Positions 34,905 through 43,546 are shown, numbered from the stretch's first letter. The stretch is 55,165 nucleotides of DNA from Pseudomonadota bacterium (GCA_018817515.1 JAHIUD010000085.1:1-55165), one strand, 5' to 3'. Program-made: numbers and translations. The notes: a model not told the origin generated them from the sequence alone.

Positions 34905-37817
34905 TCACAGCTCCTCCACCGGGAAGGACAGGGCAAAGCGCGCGCCGTTGCCCTGGTTCTGCGCCGTGACGTTGCCCGCCAGCTGGCGGGCCAGGCTGGT
35001 GATCAGGCTCAGCCCCAGGGTGGACACGCTCTCAAGGCTGAAGTCCTGCGGCAGGCCCGGCCCGTTGTCCTCCACGGCCAGCTCCAACTGTCCCTGGCGG
35101 CGGGTCAGGGACACGAGCAGGCGGCCGCTGCGGCCATTGCGGAAGGCGTGCTTCACGGCGTTCATGACCATCTCGTTCAGCACCAGCCCGCAGGGGATGG
35201 ACTGAGTGACCGGCAGGCGCATGTCCTCCACGTCGAGCACCACCTGCACGGGCACGTCCGCGCTGGCCACCACGCGCTCCACCAGCCTGGGCACGTAGTC
35301 GGCCATGTCCACGCTGGACAGGTCGGCCGAGCCGTAGAGTTCCTCGTGCACCAGGGCCATGGCCGAGATGCGCTTCTGGCTCTCCTCGAACATGGCCTTG
35401 TCTTGAGGATCGACCACGTACTCGGCTTGGAGAAAGAGCAGACTGGAGATGATTTGCAAGTTGTTCTTCACGCGGTGGTGGATCTCTTTGAGCAGGATCT
35501 CCTTCTCATGAAGGGAATTGAGCACGTTCTTCTCGGCGTCCAGGCGGCCCACCACCTGCCAGCAGGCGTCCAGGAGCAGGGAGAACTGCCGCAGGTCGGT
35601 TTCCTGGTACTCGCTGTTCTTGTTGCCCACCCCGGCCACAGCCACGATCTGCCCGTCCTGGAACACCGGCACGGTCATGAAGTTGTGAAGCTCCACATGG
35701 CCTTCGGGGTAGCCGCGCTTCAGCGGGTTGGCGGCCTGGAAGTCGTTGACGATGAGGGGGCTTCTCTGGCGCACGGCCTCGCCCCAGATGCCGGTCCTGT
35801 CCAGCTCGTAGACCTGCTGCGGGCCCGCGACCGCGCACTCGGCCATGACCTCCCTGGACCAGGTGTTGAGTGTGAATTCCCGGCGGTTCTCGTTGTAATG
35901 GTAGATGTAGCCGAAGCGGCTCTCAGTCAGCTCCAGGGCCTCGGCAAGGCTGAAGTCAAGGAACTCCTGCACGGACTTGGCCTTGTGCTGCAGCACGCGC
36001 ACCAGGCTCTGCAGCCGGACATTGTTGCGCCGCACCTCCTCCTCGGCCAGTTGGCGCTCATGAATGAAGCGCGCCTGCTGGGCATTCTGATAGGCCCGGA
36101 GCGACAGTTCGGAGGACATCAGGAACAGCGCTTTAGCCACCTTGTCGAACTGCACGGAGGTCATGACCGGCACCTCGGCCAGGGCGGCCTTGAACTCCGC
36201 CCGGTCCGCGCCGATCTCATCGGCATAGCCGAGCATAACTACATCGTCCTGGGCTTCATTGCGCACCTGGCCGATGAGCCAGTTGGCGATGTGCTGGCCG
36301 CCGACATTGATGCTCGCGCCAGCGTCCCACAACCCGCCGCTCAGGCAGGGTTTGATGGTTGGGCCGTCCCTGTTGAGCCTGCCCAGCACGGCGTCGGAGG
36401 CGTAGCAATTGGCCAAGCCCTTGTCCGTCTTGCGAATGATGTCGCTGCACAAGCGGCAGAAATTGCTCGGTCTGGTGATGGGCACGCCTTCCGGGGTGGT
36501 GATGATGGAGGCGACGCTCATGGACTCGGCAAAGGTGTCCTGAATGCGCTGGATGTCCTCAAGGTTGAACAGCTCCGTAAAGCGCATGGAGGCCGGGCTG
36601 TCCAAGGGCTGGGTCAAAGCGAGGACCTGCCTGCGCAGCGCCTCCTCGGCCAGTTTGCGTTCGGTCAGATCCAGGCCATAGGCGTAGTTCAATTCCCCAA
36701 GGGACATGAAGCCCCAGGAGATCGTCTTATGCGAGCCGTCCTTGCAGGTGCACACGACCTCCAGGGGCTCGATGGCTGTCCTTGTCTCGATGGCGCGTTC
36801 CACCCTGCGGGTCCATTCCTCCATGATCTGGCGGCGGTACTCCTGATCGGGATAGGCCAGCGGCCACCAGCTGGCGGCGTTGGGCACGTCCTCCAGCACA
36901 TAGCCGAAGAGCTTGGTGAAGGTGGGATTCACATAGGTTGATACCTGCTCCATTCCGGTCGACATGTATATGGCCAGCGGCATGGTCTCGACCATGGCCC
37001 TGAAGGTCTCCTCACTTTTGCGCAGCGCCGCCTCGGCAGCCTTGCGCTGGGTGATGTCCAGGAAGACCACGATGCCCGCGCTGACCCGGCCATGCTCATC
37101 CAGAACGGGCGCGGCGTTGGCCCAGACGATGCGGTCATCACCCTCGGCCCGGCGGAGGATGAACTCGCGGGCGGACGTCTCCCCGAACATGACCGCGCGC
37201 GCCAGGGGCACCTCCGCAGTCTCCAGCGGCCTGCCATCCAGGTCCAGAATCTTCCAGCTGGCCACATACTGGCTGGCGTCCGCACCATTGACGGCCCCGG
37301 CCTCGCCGAGGATCATCAGCCCGGCTCGGTTCACATAGCGCAGGCGTCCGCTGGGTGCATCGGCGATGGCGATGCCCGCCTGGCTCTGGTCCATGGCCGC
37401 CTGGAGAATGGCCTCGCTCTTGCGCAGGGCGTTTTCCGCCGCTTTGCGTTGGGTGATGTCCATTCCGTAGATGTTGACGAAGCCTTCCGCTGGGACCGGG
37501 CTGGCCGCCAAGTCGACGGTCCGCCCGCTAAAATTGATTTCAAAGCGCTGGATCTCCCCGCTGACAAGGGCGCGGGCGATGATCGCGGCATACTCCTCCG
37601 GCAGCGCTTGGCCCACCTGCACCCCGAGGTGCGCCAAGAGGCCCGCGCTGGCCGGGTTGGCTGTGAGCAGCTGGCCCCCCGCCCCGACGCGCAGCACCGG
37701 GTTCGGGTTCTCCTGGGGGAAGCGCGCCAGGCTGCGCACCTCGGCCTGGGCCGCAAGCACCTGGCCGTAGGATGCGCTGAGTCCGTCCTGCATGCTGTTC
37801 AGGGCGCGCATCAGCAC
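34905..37817 (-). CDS. Sensor histidine kinase, C-terminal part (PAS-PAS-PAS-PocR-GAF-HisKA_2); frame-shifted from its N-terminus
   Basis: 970 residues open from an internal ATG. Domain order: PAS (about 35-110), PAS (130-250), PAS (255-375), a PocR ligand-binding domain (about 385-560, beginning LFNLEDIQRIQDTF, with FCRLCSDI and NCYASD cysteines), GAF (about 600-760) and a HisKA_2/HATPase kinase with KEIHHRVKNNLQI and DNGPGLP. Its natural N-terminus (signal-sensing and membrane part) lies in another frame at 37540-38445; the break is at an A7 run near 37836. PocR domains are thought to bind small hydrocarbon derivatives. No cognate receiver gene is adjacent. Confidence 0.88.
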   Translation of the reverse strand: MLMRALNSMQDGLSASYGQVLAAQAEVRSLARFPQENPNPVLRVGAGGQLLTANPASAGLLAHLGVQVGQALPEEYAAIIARALVSGEIQRFEINFSGRTVDLAASPVPAEGFVNIYGMDITQRKAAENALRKSEAILQAAMDQSQAGIAIADAPSGRLRYVNRAGLMILGEAGAVNGADASQYVASWKILDLDGRPLETAEVPLARAVMFGETSAREFILRRAEGDDRIVWANAAPVLDEHGRVSAGIVVFLDITQRKAAEAALRKSEETFRAMVETMPLAIYMSTGMEQVSTYVNPTFTKLFGYVLEDVPNAASWWPLAYPDQEYRRQIMEEWTRRVERAIETRTAIEPLEVVCTCKDGSHKTISWGFMSLGELNYAYGLDLTERKLAEEALRRQVLALTQPLDSPASMRFTELFNLEDIQRIQDTFAESMSVASIITTPEGVPITRPSNFCRLCSDIIRKTDKGLANCYASDAVLGRLNRDGPTIKPCLSGGLWDAGASINVGGQHIANWLIGQVRNEAQDDVVMLGYADEIGADRAEFKAALAEVPVMTSVQFDKVAKALFLMSSELSLRAYQNAQQARFIHERQLAEEEVRRNNVRLQSLVRVLQHKAKSVQEFLDFSLAEALELTESRFGYIYHYNENRREFTLNTWSREVMAECAVAGPQQVYELDRTGIWGEAVRQRSPLIVNDFQAANPLKRGYPEGHVELHNFMTVPVFQDGQIVAVAGVGNKNSEYQETDLRQFSLLLDACWQVVGRLDAEKNVLNSLHEKEILLKEIHHRVKNNLQIISSLLFLQAEYVVDPQDKAMFEESQKRISAMALVHEELYGSADLSSVDMADYVPRLVERVVASADVPVQVVLDVEDMRLPVTQSIPCGLVLNEMVMNAVKHAFRNGRSGRLLVSLTRRQGQLELAVEDNGPGLPQDFSLESVSTLGLSLITSLARQLAGNVTAQNQGNGARFALSFPVEEL

Positions 37818-38445
37818 GTCCAGTTCGTCTCCAGCTTTTTTTCTTGTCCAAGACCAGGGGCTTGTTCTCGCCGCCCAGGCTATAGGTGCTCAGATGCGCC
37901 GCAAAGGCGGCCAAGTGCCGGGAAATCATGCTGCGGGTGAGCCAGAACATGAGCCCGGTCACCAGAAGCACCAGGGCTATGTTGTAGGCCAGCACCCGCC
38001 GGGCGGTTTGCCAGGCCGCAACGCGCAAGCTCTCCAGGTCGGCCTGGACGTGCAGCACGCCCAGTTCCTGGCGTTTGCCGTTGTAGACCACGGACAGCGG
38101 GAACTCACGGTCCAGCACGCCCTTGATCCTCCTCACCCCGGACTGGGCCACGACGCCTGAAGCGTCGAACACGCTGGCGTAGGAGATGTAGCGGAAATGG
38201 CGGATGCCCTCCACATGCAGGTCCATGTGCTCGCGGTCATAGTCCCAGAGAGAGGAGGCCACGCTCTTGGCGTTGGTGCTCTCGATGACCGCGAACTCCT
38301 CCTGCACGGCGGCCAGGGCGGTCTGGTACTCCCACCAGGCGCGCGCGCCGGCCAGAAGCACGATGAGCAGCGCGCTGAACACAAGCAAGCGCTTGAGCAG
38401 GCGCAGGGTCAGGGGATTCGTGACCCGCAGGTGTTCGCCGTTCAT
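37540..38445 (-). pseudogene. N-terminal sensor part of the same histidine kinase (out of frame)
   Basis: The first about 207 residues are real: a membrane helix (15-35), a periplasmic sensor (about 36-160, with SLWDYDREHMDLHVEGI), a second helix (about 165-185) and the HAMP-like start (RHLAAFAAHLSTY). After LDKKK the frame turns into low-complexity Arg/Gly-rich sequence, whereas the other frame resumes AGDELDVLMRALNSM, the expected continuation. Dropping one A joins both parts into about 1179 residues. The ATG overlaps the upstream binding-protein stop (ATGA), so the operon was built for a full-length kinase. Whether the gene is broken, slips, or has a sequence error is open. Confidence 0.8.
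37836..37842 (-). other. A7 run at the kinase frame break
   Basis: Seven T on the plus strand (AAG then A7 then GC on the coding strand). Reading six A in place of seven restores a continuous kinase. The run lies in the HAMP-like segment, which is otherwise conserved on both sides. Confidence 0.75.
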
Positions 38446-39164
38446 GGTTTTCCCTCAGATAGCCCGGCCCTGGTCAGGCGCTCGATCACGCCTTCGCGCT
38501 TCATCGCGCGCAGGGCCTCGGCCAGCCTGGGCACGAGGGCGGCATGGCGCTTGTTCAGGTAAATGTACATGGGGGGATCGGCCAGGGGCGGCAGCAGGGC
38601 GCGCATGCCCGTGTAACCATTGCGGCGGATGATTTCTCTGCCCGTATGTAGGCCCGAGACGATGACCTCCGCCCTGTCCTTGTCCAGCAGGGCAAACAGG
38701 GCTTCTTCGTCGCGCACGAGCTTGAGTTTAACGATGTCTTGCAGACTGTTCTCCACAAGCTTCCAGCCGATGACCGAGGCCACCTGGCGGTCTCGCAGAT
38801 CCGCCCAGGTCCCCGCCTTGAGGCCGGGCCTGCGGGTGAAGGCGGTGAAGGGGAAGCTGCTCATGGGTTCCGGCACCATGATCAGGTTCGGGTACTGGCG
38901 TTCCAATCCGGCAATACGCACATAGTTGCCGTCGTCGACGCCCTGGTTGGCGCTCTGCAAGGCCCGCTCGGAAGACAGGATCACCAGCCGCACCGGCACC
39001 CCGATGCGCCGGAAGGCCTCGGTGACGATGCGGTCATCGAAACCGCTGCCATCGGCACGGGAATGGGGCGGGGCGCCATCGGTGTTGAGCACCAGCGGCC
39101 CGGCCCCGCTGGCGCAGACCGGCAGGGCGAGGACAAGACACAGCAGGCAGGTGGCGATCCGCAT
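38442..39164 (-). CDS. Periplasmic solute-binding protein (family 3-like), kinase-coupled, copy 2
   Basis: 240 residues with a signal peptide (MRIATCLLCLVLALPVCASG). The mature part has the bilobed SBP family 3 pattern: FDDRIVTEAFRRIGVPVRLV, PNLIMVPEPMSSFPFTAF, ASVIGWKLVEN and YIYLNKRHAALVPRL. It is related to the neighbouring copy at 39257. The ATG at 39164 follows GGAG; the open frame extends upstream to 39581 but overlaps the other copy and is not real. Its stop overlaps the kinase start, so it likely presents a ligand to the kinase's periplasmic domain (inference). No transporter permease genes are nearby. Confidence 0.88.
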   Translation of the reverse strand: MRIATCLLCLVLALPVCASGAGPLVLNTDGAPPHSRADGSGFDDRIVTEAFRRIGVPVRLVILSSERALQSANQGVDDGNYVRIAGLERQYPNLIMVPEPMSSFPFTAFTRRPGLKAGTWADLRDRQVASVIGWKLVENSLQDIVKLKLVRDEEALFALLDKDRAEVIVSGLHTGREIIRRNGYTGMRALLPPLADPPMYIYLNKRHAALVPRLAEALRAMKREGVIERLTRAGLSEGKP

Positions 39165-39256
39165 GGCTATTGCTCCAAATTCCTTGCAATATACCCATAA
39201 GCGCCCGGCCCGCGCAAATGGTATTTGCCGAAGCGCAAGGCATGAAGCTCGGCCTG

Positions 39257-40000
39257 CTACTGCCCGGCTTCGCCCAACCCGGCCCTGGTCAAGCGTCTGA
39301 TCGTGCCGTCGCGCCGCATCTGGCGCAGGACCGCGTCCAGCTTCGGCACGAGGTCGGCGTGGCGCTTGTTGAGGTAGAGGTGCATGTCGCGATGGGCCAG
39401 GGGAGGCGAGAGCGGGCTGATCTTCGTGTAGCCCTTGCGCCGGAGGATCTCCCGGCCAGAGTCCAAGCCGAGGACGGCCACCTCCACCCGGCCCTTGTCC
39501 AGCAAGGCCAGCAGGGACTCCTCGCTGTGCGTTTGGCACAGGCTGCGCACGTTGGCGGTGTTGGCCTCCACAATCTTCCACCCGGTGACGATGCCGACGT
39601 CGTAGCGCTCAAGCCCCTTCCAGTCCGGGATGCGCATGGACGGATCAGTGGAAAATGCCGCGAAATCGAATGCCGAGAGGGGCTCCGCCACCATGATCAG
39701 GTTCGGATACAGGCGCGACAGCCCGGAGACGCGCGAATACACGCCATCGTCCAGTCCCTGGTCGGCGTTGCGCATGGCACGCTCGGCGGACACAACCACC
39801 TGGCGTACGGGCACACCCAGGCGGTGGAAGGCCTCCTGCACGATGCGGTCTTCAAAGCCTGTGCCGTCGGCGCGGGAACGCGGGGAGGAGGCGTCGGTGC
39901 AGAGTCGCAGTTCAGACCCGCTGGCGCACAAAGGCCACGCAAGCGTTACCAGGCAGAGCAGCGCCAGCAGGCGCGGCAAAGGGCATACATGGAGAAACAT
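39257..40000 (-). CDS. Periplasmic solute-binding protein (family 3-like), copy 1
   Basis: 247 residues from ATG 40000, with a signal peptide (VTLAWPLCASGS). It shares the pattern of copy 2: RADGTGFEDRIVQEAFHRLG, YPNLIMVAEPLSAFDF, VGIVTGWKIVE, YLNKRHADLVPKL and RLTRAGLGE, so the two arose by duplication and have since diverged. A longer frame begins at 40036, but 40000 gives a normal signal peptide and has GAGAGA just before it. First gene of the binding protein/kinase operon; 92 bases separate it from copy 2. Confidence 0.88.
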   Translation of the reverse strand: MFLHVCPLPRLLALLCLVTLAWPLCASGSELRLCTDASSPRSRADGTGFEDRIVQEAFHRLGVPVRQVVVSAERAMRNADQGLDDGVYSRVSGLSRLYPNLIMVAEPLSAFDFAAFSTDPSMRIPDWKGLERYDVGIVTGWKIVEANTANVRSLCQTHSEESLLALLDKGRVEVAVLGLDSGREILRRKGYTKISPLSPPLAHRDMHLYLNKRHADLVPKLDAVLRQMRRDGTIRRLTRAGLGEAGQ

Positions 40001-40137
40001 TCTCTCAGGATACGGTATTTGGGCCATTGTTGGCAAGCCTCGCCAGCAATTCAGCCATCGCCGCGCCGCGCTGGGGCGGCCCGCCTAAAGCACCCGGAAC
40101 AAACGCCGGGAAGAGGCGCCTGCGGAAAGCGCCGGGA

Positions 40138-41178
40138 CTACTTGGCCACAAGCTCCCAGGTGAGTTGGGTGTCCGGGGCGATGTCGCTGGCTGCAGCCTT
40201 GCCCAGCAGACCTTCGAAGTGTTCGGCCAGGATCTCCCCCGTGCCCGGGCGCTTGACCCACAGGTTGGCCTTGGTGAAGGCCTCGCCCTTCTTGATGGGC
40301 GCGATGGTGACGCAGGAGGCGTAGGCGAAGTCGATGGTCACCTGCTCCTCCGGGAGGATGCCCTTGGTGCCGCCCAGGGCCTTGTGGATGAGCCTTGAGC
40401 CTTCGATGAGCTGTTTCATTTCCGCCGGGTCCATGGATAAAAATACGTCCGGGCCGGGCCAGGCTTTGTCCGAGGTGTAGTGGCGCTCCAGCATGCTCGC
40501 ACCAAGCGCCACCGCGCCCAGGCAGGGGTAGATGGTGAGGGTGTGGTCGCTTAGTCCCACCACGGCGTCGGGGAAGGCGTCGCGCAGTTCCACCATGGCG
40601 CCCAGGCGCACCTTTTCCGGCGGGGTAGGGTACATGCTGGTGGTGTGCATGAGCCCGAAGGGCACCTTGCGCGCGCGCAGTATCTCCACGCTCCTCGCCA
40701 CGTTCTGCATGCTGTTCATGCCGGTGGACAAAATCACCGGCTTGCCGAAGCTGGCGATGTGGTCCACCAGCGGATAATTGTTGCATTCGCCGCTGCCGAT
40801 CTTGTACCCGCACACGCCCATGGACTCCAGGCGGTCCGCCGCGGCGCGGGAGAACGGCGTGGACAGGTAGATCATGCCCAGGCTCTGCACCAGGGCCATG
40901 AGGCGGCGCTCGTCCGCCTCGGAAAGCTGGCAGCGTTCCATGATTTCGTAGATGGAGACGTTGGCATTGCCCGGAATGACCTTTCTGGCCTGCGGGCTCA
41001 TCTCGTCCTCCACCACGTGGCACTGGAACTTCACGCATTCGCAGCCCACGGCATGCGCGTCGCGGACCATGCGCTCGGCCTTGGCGAAGTCGCCCTCATG
41101 GTTGATGCCGATTTCGGCGATGACCAGGGGGGCGTGTTCGGGTCCGATCTTGCGTCCGGCCAGGGTGATCTCGGGCAT
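40138..41178 (-). CDS. NeuB-family sialic/nonulosonic acid synthase
   Basis: 346 residues. The N-terminal TIM barrel contains IAEIGINHEGDFAKAERM, KFQCHVVED, STPFSRAAADRLES, KIGSGECNNYPLV, VILSTGMNSM and the metal-binding GLSDHTL; the C-terminal part (about 285-346) is a SAF/antifreeze-like domain. The family condenses phosphoenolpyruvate with an N-acetylated hexose to give neuraminic, legionaminic or pseudaminic acids; which sugar cannot be told. ATG at 41178 follows AAAGGAG. No CMP-sugar synthetase or other nonulosonate genes are in the window. Confidence 0.93.
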   Translation of the reverse strand: MPEITLAGRKIGPEHAPLVIAEIGINHEGDFAKAERMVRDAHAVGCECVKFQCHVVEDEMSPQARKVIPGNANVSIYEIMERCQLSEADERRLMALVQSLGMIYLSTPFSRAAADRLESMGVCGYKIGSGECNNYPLVDHIASFGKPVILSTGMNSMQNVARSVEILRARKVPFGLMHTTSMYPTPPEKVRLGAMVELRDAFPDAVVGLSDHTLTIYPCLGAVALGASMLERHYTSDKAWPGPDVFLSMDPAEMKQLIEGSRLIHKALGGTKGILPEEQVTIDFAYASCVTIAPIKKGEAFTKANLWVKRPGTGEILAEHFEGLLGKAAASDIAPDTQLTWELVAK

Positions 41179-41269
41179 GCGGGGCTCCTTTGGGGCGGGT
41201 TGGCGATGGGCCGGAGAATAGGGAATGCGGCGGGAAGAATCAAGGACGGGGGAAGGCGCAAACTCAGGG

Positions 41270-41298
41270 TTGACAGCAGCGCGTATAGTATCTATACA
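41270..41298 (+). promoter_or_regulatory. Sigma-70 promoter of marR
   Basis: TTGACA (41270-41275, consensus) and TATACA (41293-41298, five of six) are separated by 17 bases. The ATG of the regulator is at 41306, only 7 bases after the -10, where transcription should start. Confidence 0.85.
41283..41297. promoter_or_regulatory. MarR operator, perfect palindrome
   Basis: GTATAGTATCTATAC is a perfect inverted repeat (GTATAG-N3-CTATAC) lying inside the marR promoter and overlapping its -10 element. A repressor bound here would block its own transcription. A near-identical site precedes the next gene. Confidence 0.75.
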
Positions 41299-41305
41299 CA
41301 TCGCC

Positions 41306-41755
41306 ATGACGCGCCCCGACCCGCCCTTGCAGTCCCTGTGGGACAGCCTTGTGAACCGCATGGTGTTTCTGGAGAAACGCCATGTGTTCCGCCACGGGGA
41401 GCTGCGGCTGCACCCGTCGGAGCTGCACCTGCTGCTGGCCGTGCAGGCCGAGCCCGAGGCCAACGCCACGAGGCTGGCGGCCCTGCTGGGCGTGACCAAG
41501 GGGGCTGTGTCCCAGGTGCTGAAGAGGCTGGAGGCCAAGGGCGTGGTGCACAAGCGGGTGGACCCGGCCCAGAAGAACGAGGTCACGGCCAGCTTCACCC
41601 CGCTTGGGCGGCTGGCCCTGGAGGCCTTTCTGGCCGAGCGGAAGGGCTCGCGGCAGCGCTTCACCCAGTACCTGGACTCCCTGGCGGACCCTGAGCAGGC
41701 CGTGCTGCGGCGCTTCCTGGCTGAAGTGTCCAGCTACCTGCCAGGGGAAAAATGA
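41306..41755 (+). CDS. MarR-family transcriptional regulator
   Basis: 149 residues. The winged helix-turn-helix is LHPSELHLLLAVQAEPEANA through TRLAALLGVTKGAVSQVLKRLEAKG, with the DPAQKNEV wing; flanking helices form the dimer. ATG 41306 is preferred: it lies about where transcription starts and no Shine-Dalgarno is present, which fits a leaderless mRNA. A longer frame from 41225 would have to be translated from upstream of the promoter. Operator-like palindromes lie in its own promoter and before the SRPBCC gene, so it probably represses both. Inducing ligand unknown. Confidence 0.9.
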   Translation: MTRPDPPLQSLWDSLVNRMVFLEKRHVFRHGELRLHPSELHLLLAVQAEPEANATRLAALLGVTKGAVSQVLKRLEAKGVVHKRVDPAQKNEVTASFTPLGRLALEAFLAERKGSRQRFTQYLDSLADPEQAVLRRFLAEVSSYLPGEK

Positions 41756-41785
41756 CGCCGCGGGGCTCTTTTTTTTGCCGTCAGG

Positions 41786-41800
41786 GTATAGATACTAAAC
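41786..41800. promoter_or_regulatory. Second MarR operator, before the SRPBCC gene
   Basis: GTATAGATACTAAAC matches the reverse complement of the first operator at 14 of 15 bases and keeps the GTATAG half-site. It lies 22 bases before the SRPBCC ATG, beyond a run of eight or more T that may close the marR transcript. Confidence 0.7.
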
Positions 41801-41822
41801 ACACAACCAGGAGGAGAGGATC

Positions 41823-42311
41823 ATGACATCGAGAAAACGTACCACCAGCAGCTACACCCACTACATGGAGGCCGAGGCCGGGGCGGTGTTCCCGCTGCTG
41901 TGCCCGGTGCGGGAGTATGAGTGGATCGAATGGTGGCGGGCCACGCTGCTGCATTCCCTGTCCGGCGTGGCCGAGCAGGATTGCGTGTTCACCAGCACGG
42001 TGCTGGAGGCCGTGGGCCCGGAAGTGTGGACCTGCACCCGCTATGAGCCGCCGCAGCGCATCGATTACGTGCGCGTGGGGCGCAGCACAGTGATCCGCCT
42101 GGAGCTGACCTTGGCCCCGGCCGGACCGGGAACCCTGCTTACGGCGCGGATGGTGGTCTCGGCCCTGGACGACGCGGGGGATGCGATTGTGGACGAGTTC
42201 GCAAAGGACGGCTGCGAGGGCTACTTCAAGCCCGGCGCCATCATGCTGGGCCACTACCTGGCCAAGGGCACGCTGCTGCCCGCAGCCGAGGCCCTGGCCC
42301 TGGCCTCGTAG
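41823..42311 (+). CDS. SRPBCC-fold (START/polyketide cyclase-like) protein
   Basis: 162 residues starting MTSRKRTTSSYTHYMEAEAG. The pattern of an N-terminal strand, VFPLLCPVREYEWIEWW, and a C-terminal helix (FKPGAIMLGHYLAKG) fits the SRPBCC fold, which binds hydrophobic ligands in a deep cavity. Enzymatic or carrier function unknown. AGGAGGAG precedes the ATG. Because a MarR operator lies just upstream, it may take part in handling the ligand sensed by MarR (inference). Confidence 0.82.
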   Translation: MTSRKRTTSSYTHYMEAEAGAVFPLLCPVREYEWIEWWRATLLHSLSGVAEQDCVFTSTVLEAVGPEVWTCTRYEPPQRIDYVRVGRSTVIRLELTLAPAGPGTLLTARMVVSALDDAGDAIVDEFAKDGCEGYFKPGAIMLGHYLAKGTLLPAAEALALAS

Positions 42312-42350
42312 CACCGCTGGCGTTGGGAGAAGTCAGGCTGCCTGAAAGGA

Positions 42351-42383
42351 CCGGGCCGGTGAAAGACATGCTCACCGGCCCGG
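42351..42383. terminator. Bidirectional hairpin between convergent genes
   Basis: 12-bp perfect stem ccgggccggtga/tcaccggcccgg with loop aagacatgc. It lies between the SRPBCC gene and the convergent NlpC/P60 gene; on the minus strand it is followed by tcctttc, on the plus strand by no T tract. Confidence 0.6.
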
Positions 42384-42448
42384 CCCATGGCCTACGACAG
42401 AAAAGTGCGAAAGCTGTGGATCCTGGAGAAGATGTCTGGCCGGGATGG

Positions 42449-42967
42449 CTACCCGCCGCCACGCAGCACGCGCCGCGCGCCGATGAAATGCTCGCGCCAG
42501 TAGCCGATGTCGAAGGGCTCCTCGCGCACGCGGCCCCCCGAGCTGGGGCTGTGGATGAAGGTGGTTTCGTCCGTGGCGATGCCCACGTGCATGTTTGTAC
42601 TTTTGCCGCGCAGGCGGAAGAACACCAGGTCGCCGGGGCGGATGTCGCGCCGGCCCACCGGATGCCCGACCTCATACTGCTCGTAGGACACGCGCGGCAG
42701 GTCCACGCCCACCTGGCGGTAGGCCCACCAGGTCAGCCCGGAGCAGTCAAAGCCCGTCTGCGGCGACTCGCCGCCCCATTTGTAGGGCGCGCCCGTCAGC
42801 GACCGCGCCGCAGCCACCACCGGGTTCCGGTTGCCCTGTCCCAGAGTCGGCAAAGGCTCGACCGGAATATGGGCCGGCGCGCAGCCGCCCAAGGCCGCCG
42901 CCAGAAGCAGCAGCGCCAAGAGCGCCAACGGGGCCAGGGGCCGTTTTCTGCTGTGTGCGGTGTCCAT
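42449..42967 (-). CDS. NlpC/P60-family lipoprotein (cell-wall endopeptidase)
   Basis: 172 residues. Lipoprotein signal with lipobox LGGC near residue 28. The NlpC/P60 (C40) domain carries the catalytic Cys in TGFDCSGLTWWAY and the His in MHVGIATDET, with FIHSPSSGG and GARRVL near the end. It would cleave D-gamma-glutamyl-diaminopimelate bonds in peptidoglycan from the periplasm. It follows the BON lipoprotein gene in the same direction. Confidence 0.93.
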   Translation of the reverse strand: MDTAHSRKRPLAPLALLALLLLAAALGGCAPAHIPVEPLPTLGQGNRNPVVAAARSLTGAPYKWGGESPQTGFDCSGLTWWAYRQVGVDLPRVSYEQYEVGHPVGRRDIRPGDLVFFRLRGKSTNMHVGIATDETTFIHSPSSGGRVREEPFDIGYWREHFIGARRVLRGGG

Positions 42968-42994
42968 GTCTGTCGTCTCGGCGCGGTGCGCGGC

Positions 42995-43546
42995 TTACTT
43001 CATGATGCGGATGTAGTTCTGAACCGTGTACACGCCCTGCACGGCATTGGCGTGGGCCACGATGCGGTCCGCGTCGTGCTGGCTCTTCACCAGCCCCAGG
43101 ATGACCACATTGCACTGCACCACCTTCACGTCCACCTGCGTGGACCAGATGTCCCGGTCCTCCACGAGGCGCTGCTTGATCTTGGCATACAGGGCCAGGT
43201 CGTCGGTGGTGCCGCAGGTCGGGTCGACCTGTTTCTGGAAGGGGATGATGGTGACGCGGCGTACGCCGTCCACCTCTCGCGCCAGGCGCACGGCGCGCAT
43301 CTTCTGCTGGTCGGCGTCGAATTCGCCCACCAGGTACACCGTGCCCAGGTAGGAGTTCACGCTCAAGTCGCGCAGCTTGACCACGGGATCGTTGATGATG
43401 CGCGCGCGCACCGAGGACTCGATGCGGCTGTCGTCCGCAAAGGTTCCAACGTCGCGCTCGTCCACCGAGGCTTTGTAGATGGTGCCGCAGCCGCTGAGGC
43501 TGGTCATGGCCAGGGCGAACAACAGGCACAGGATCAAACGACGCAT
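42995..43546 (-). CDS. BON-domain lipoprotein
   Basis: 183 residues with a lipobox (SLSGCG) near residue 20 and two BON domains (about 42-110 and 115-183): SSVRARIINDPVVKLRDLSVNSYLGTVYLVG is the first, IKQRLVEDRDIWSTQVDVK the second. Similar proteins (OsmY, DolP) bind phospholipid and help keep the envelope intact. ATG 43546 lies 7 bases after AAGGAG; the ATG 6 bases upstream is too close to that site. It is followed by the NlpC/P60 lipoprotein. Confidence 0.9.
   Translation of the reverse strand: MRRLILCLLFALAMTSLSGCGTIYKASVDERDVGTFADDSRIESSVRARIINDPVVKLRDLSVNSYLGTVYLVGEFDADQQKMRAVRLAREVDGVRRVTIIPFQKQVDPTCGTTDDLALYAKIKQRLVEDRDIWSTQVDVKVVQCNVVILGLVKSQHDADRIVAHANAVQGVYTVQNYIRIMK

Noticed and set aside
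34470-36941. 823-residue plus-strand open frame
   Set aside because: Antisense to the PocR/GAF kinase; low-complexity composition and no ribosome binding site.
39165-39581. N-terminal extension of the second binding protein
   Set aside because: It would overlap the first binding protein gene and push the signal peptide to the protein interior; ATG 39164 gives a normal secreted protein.
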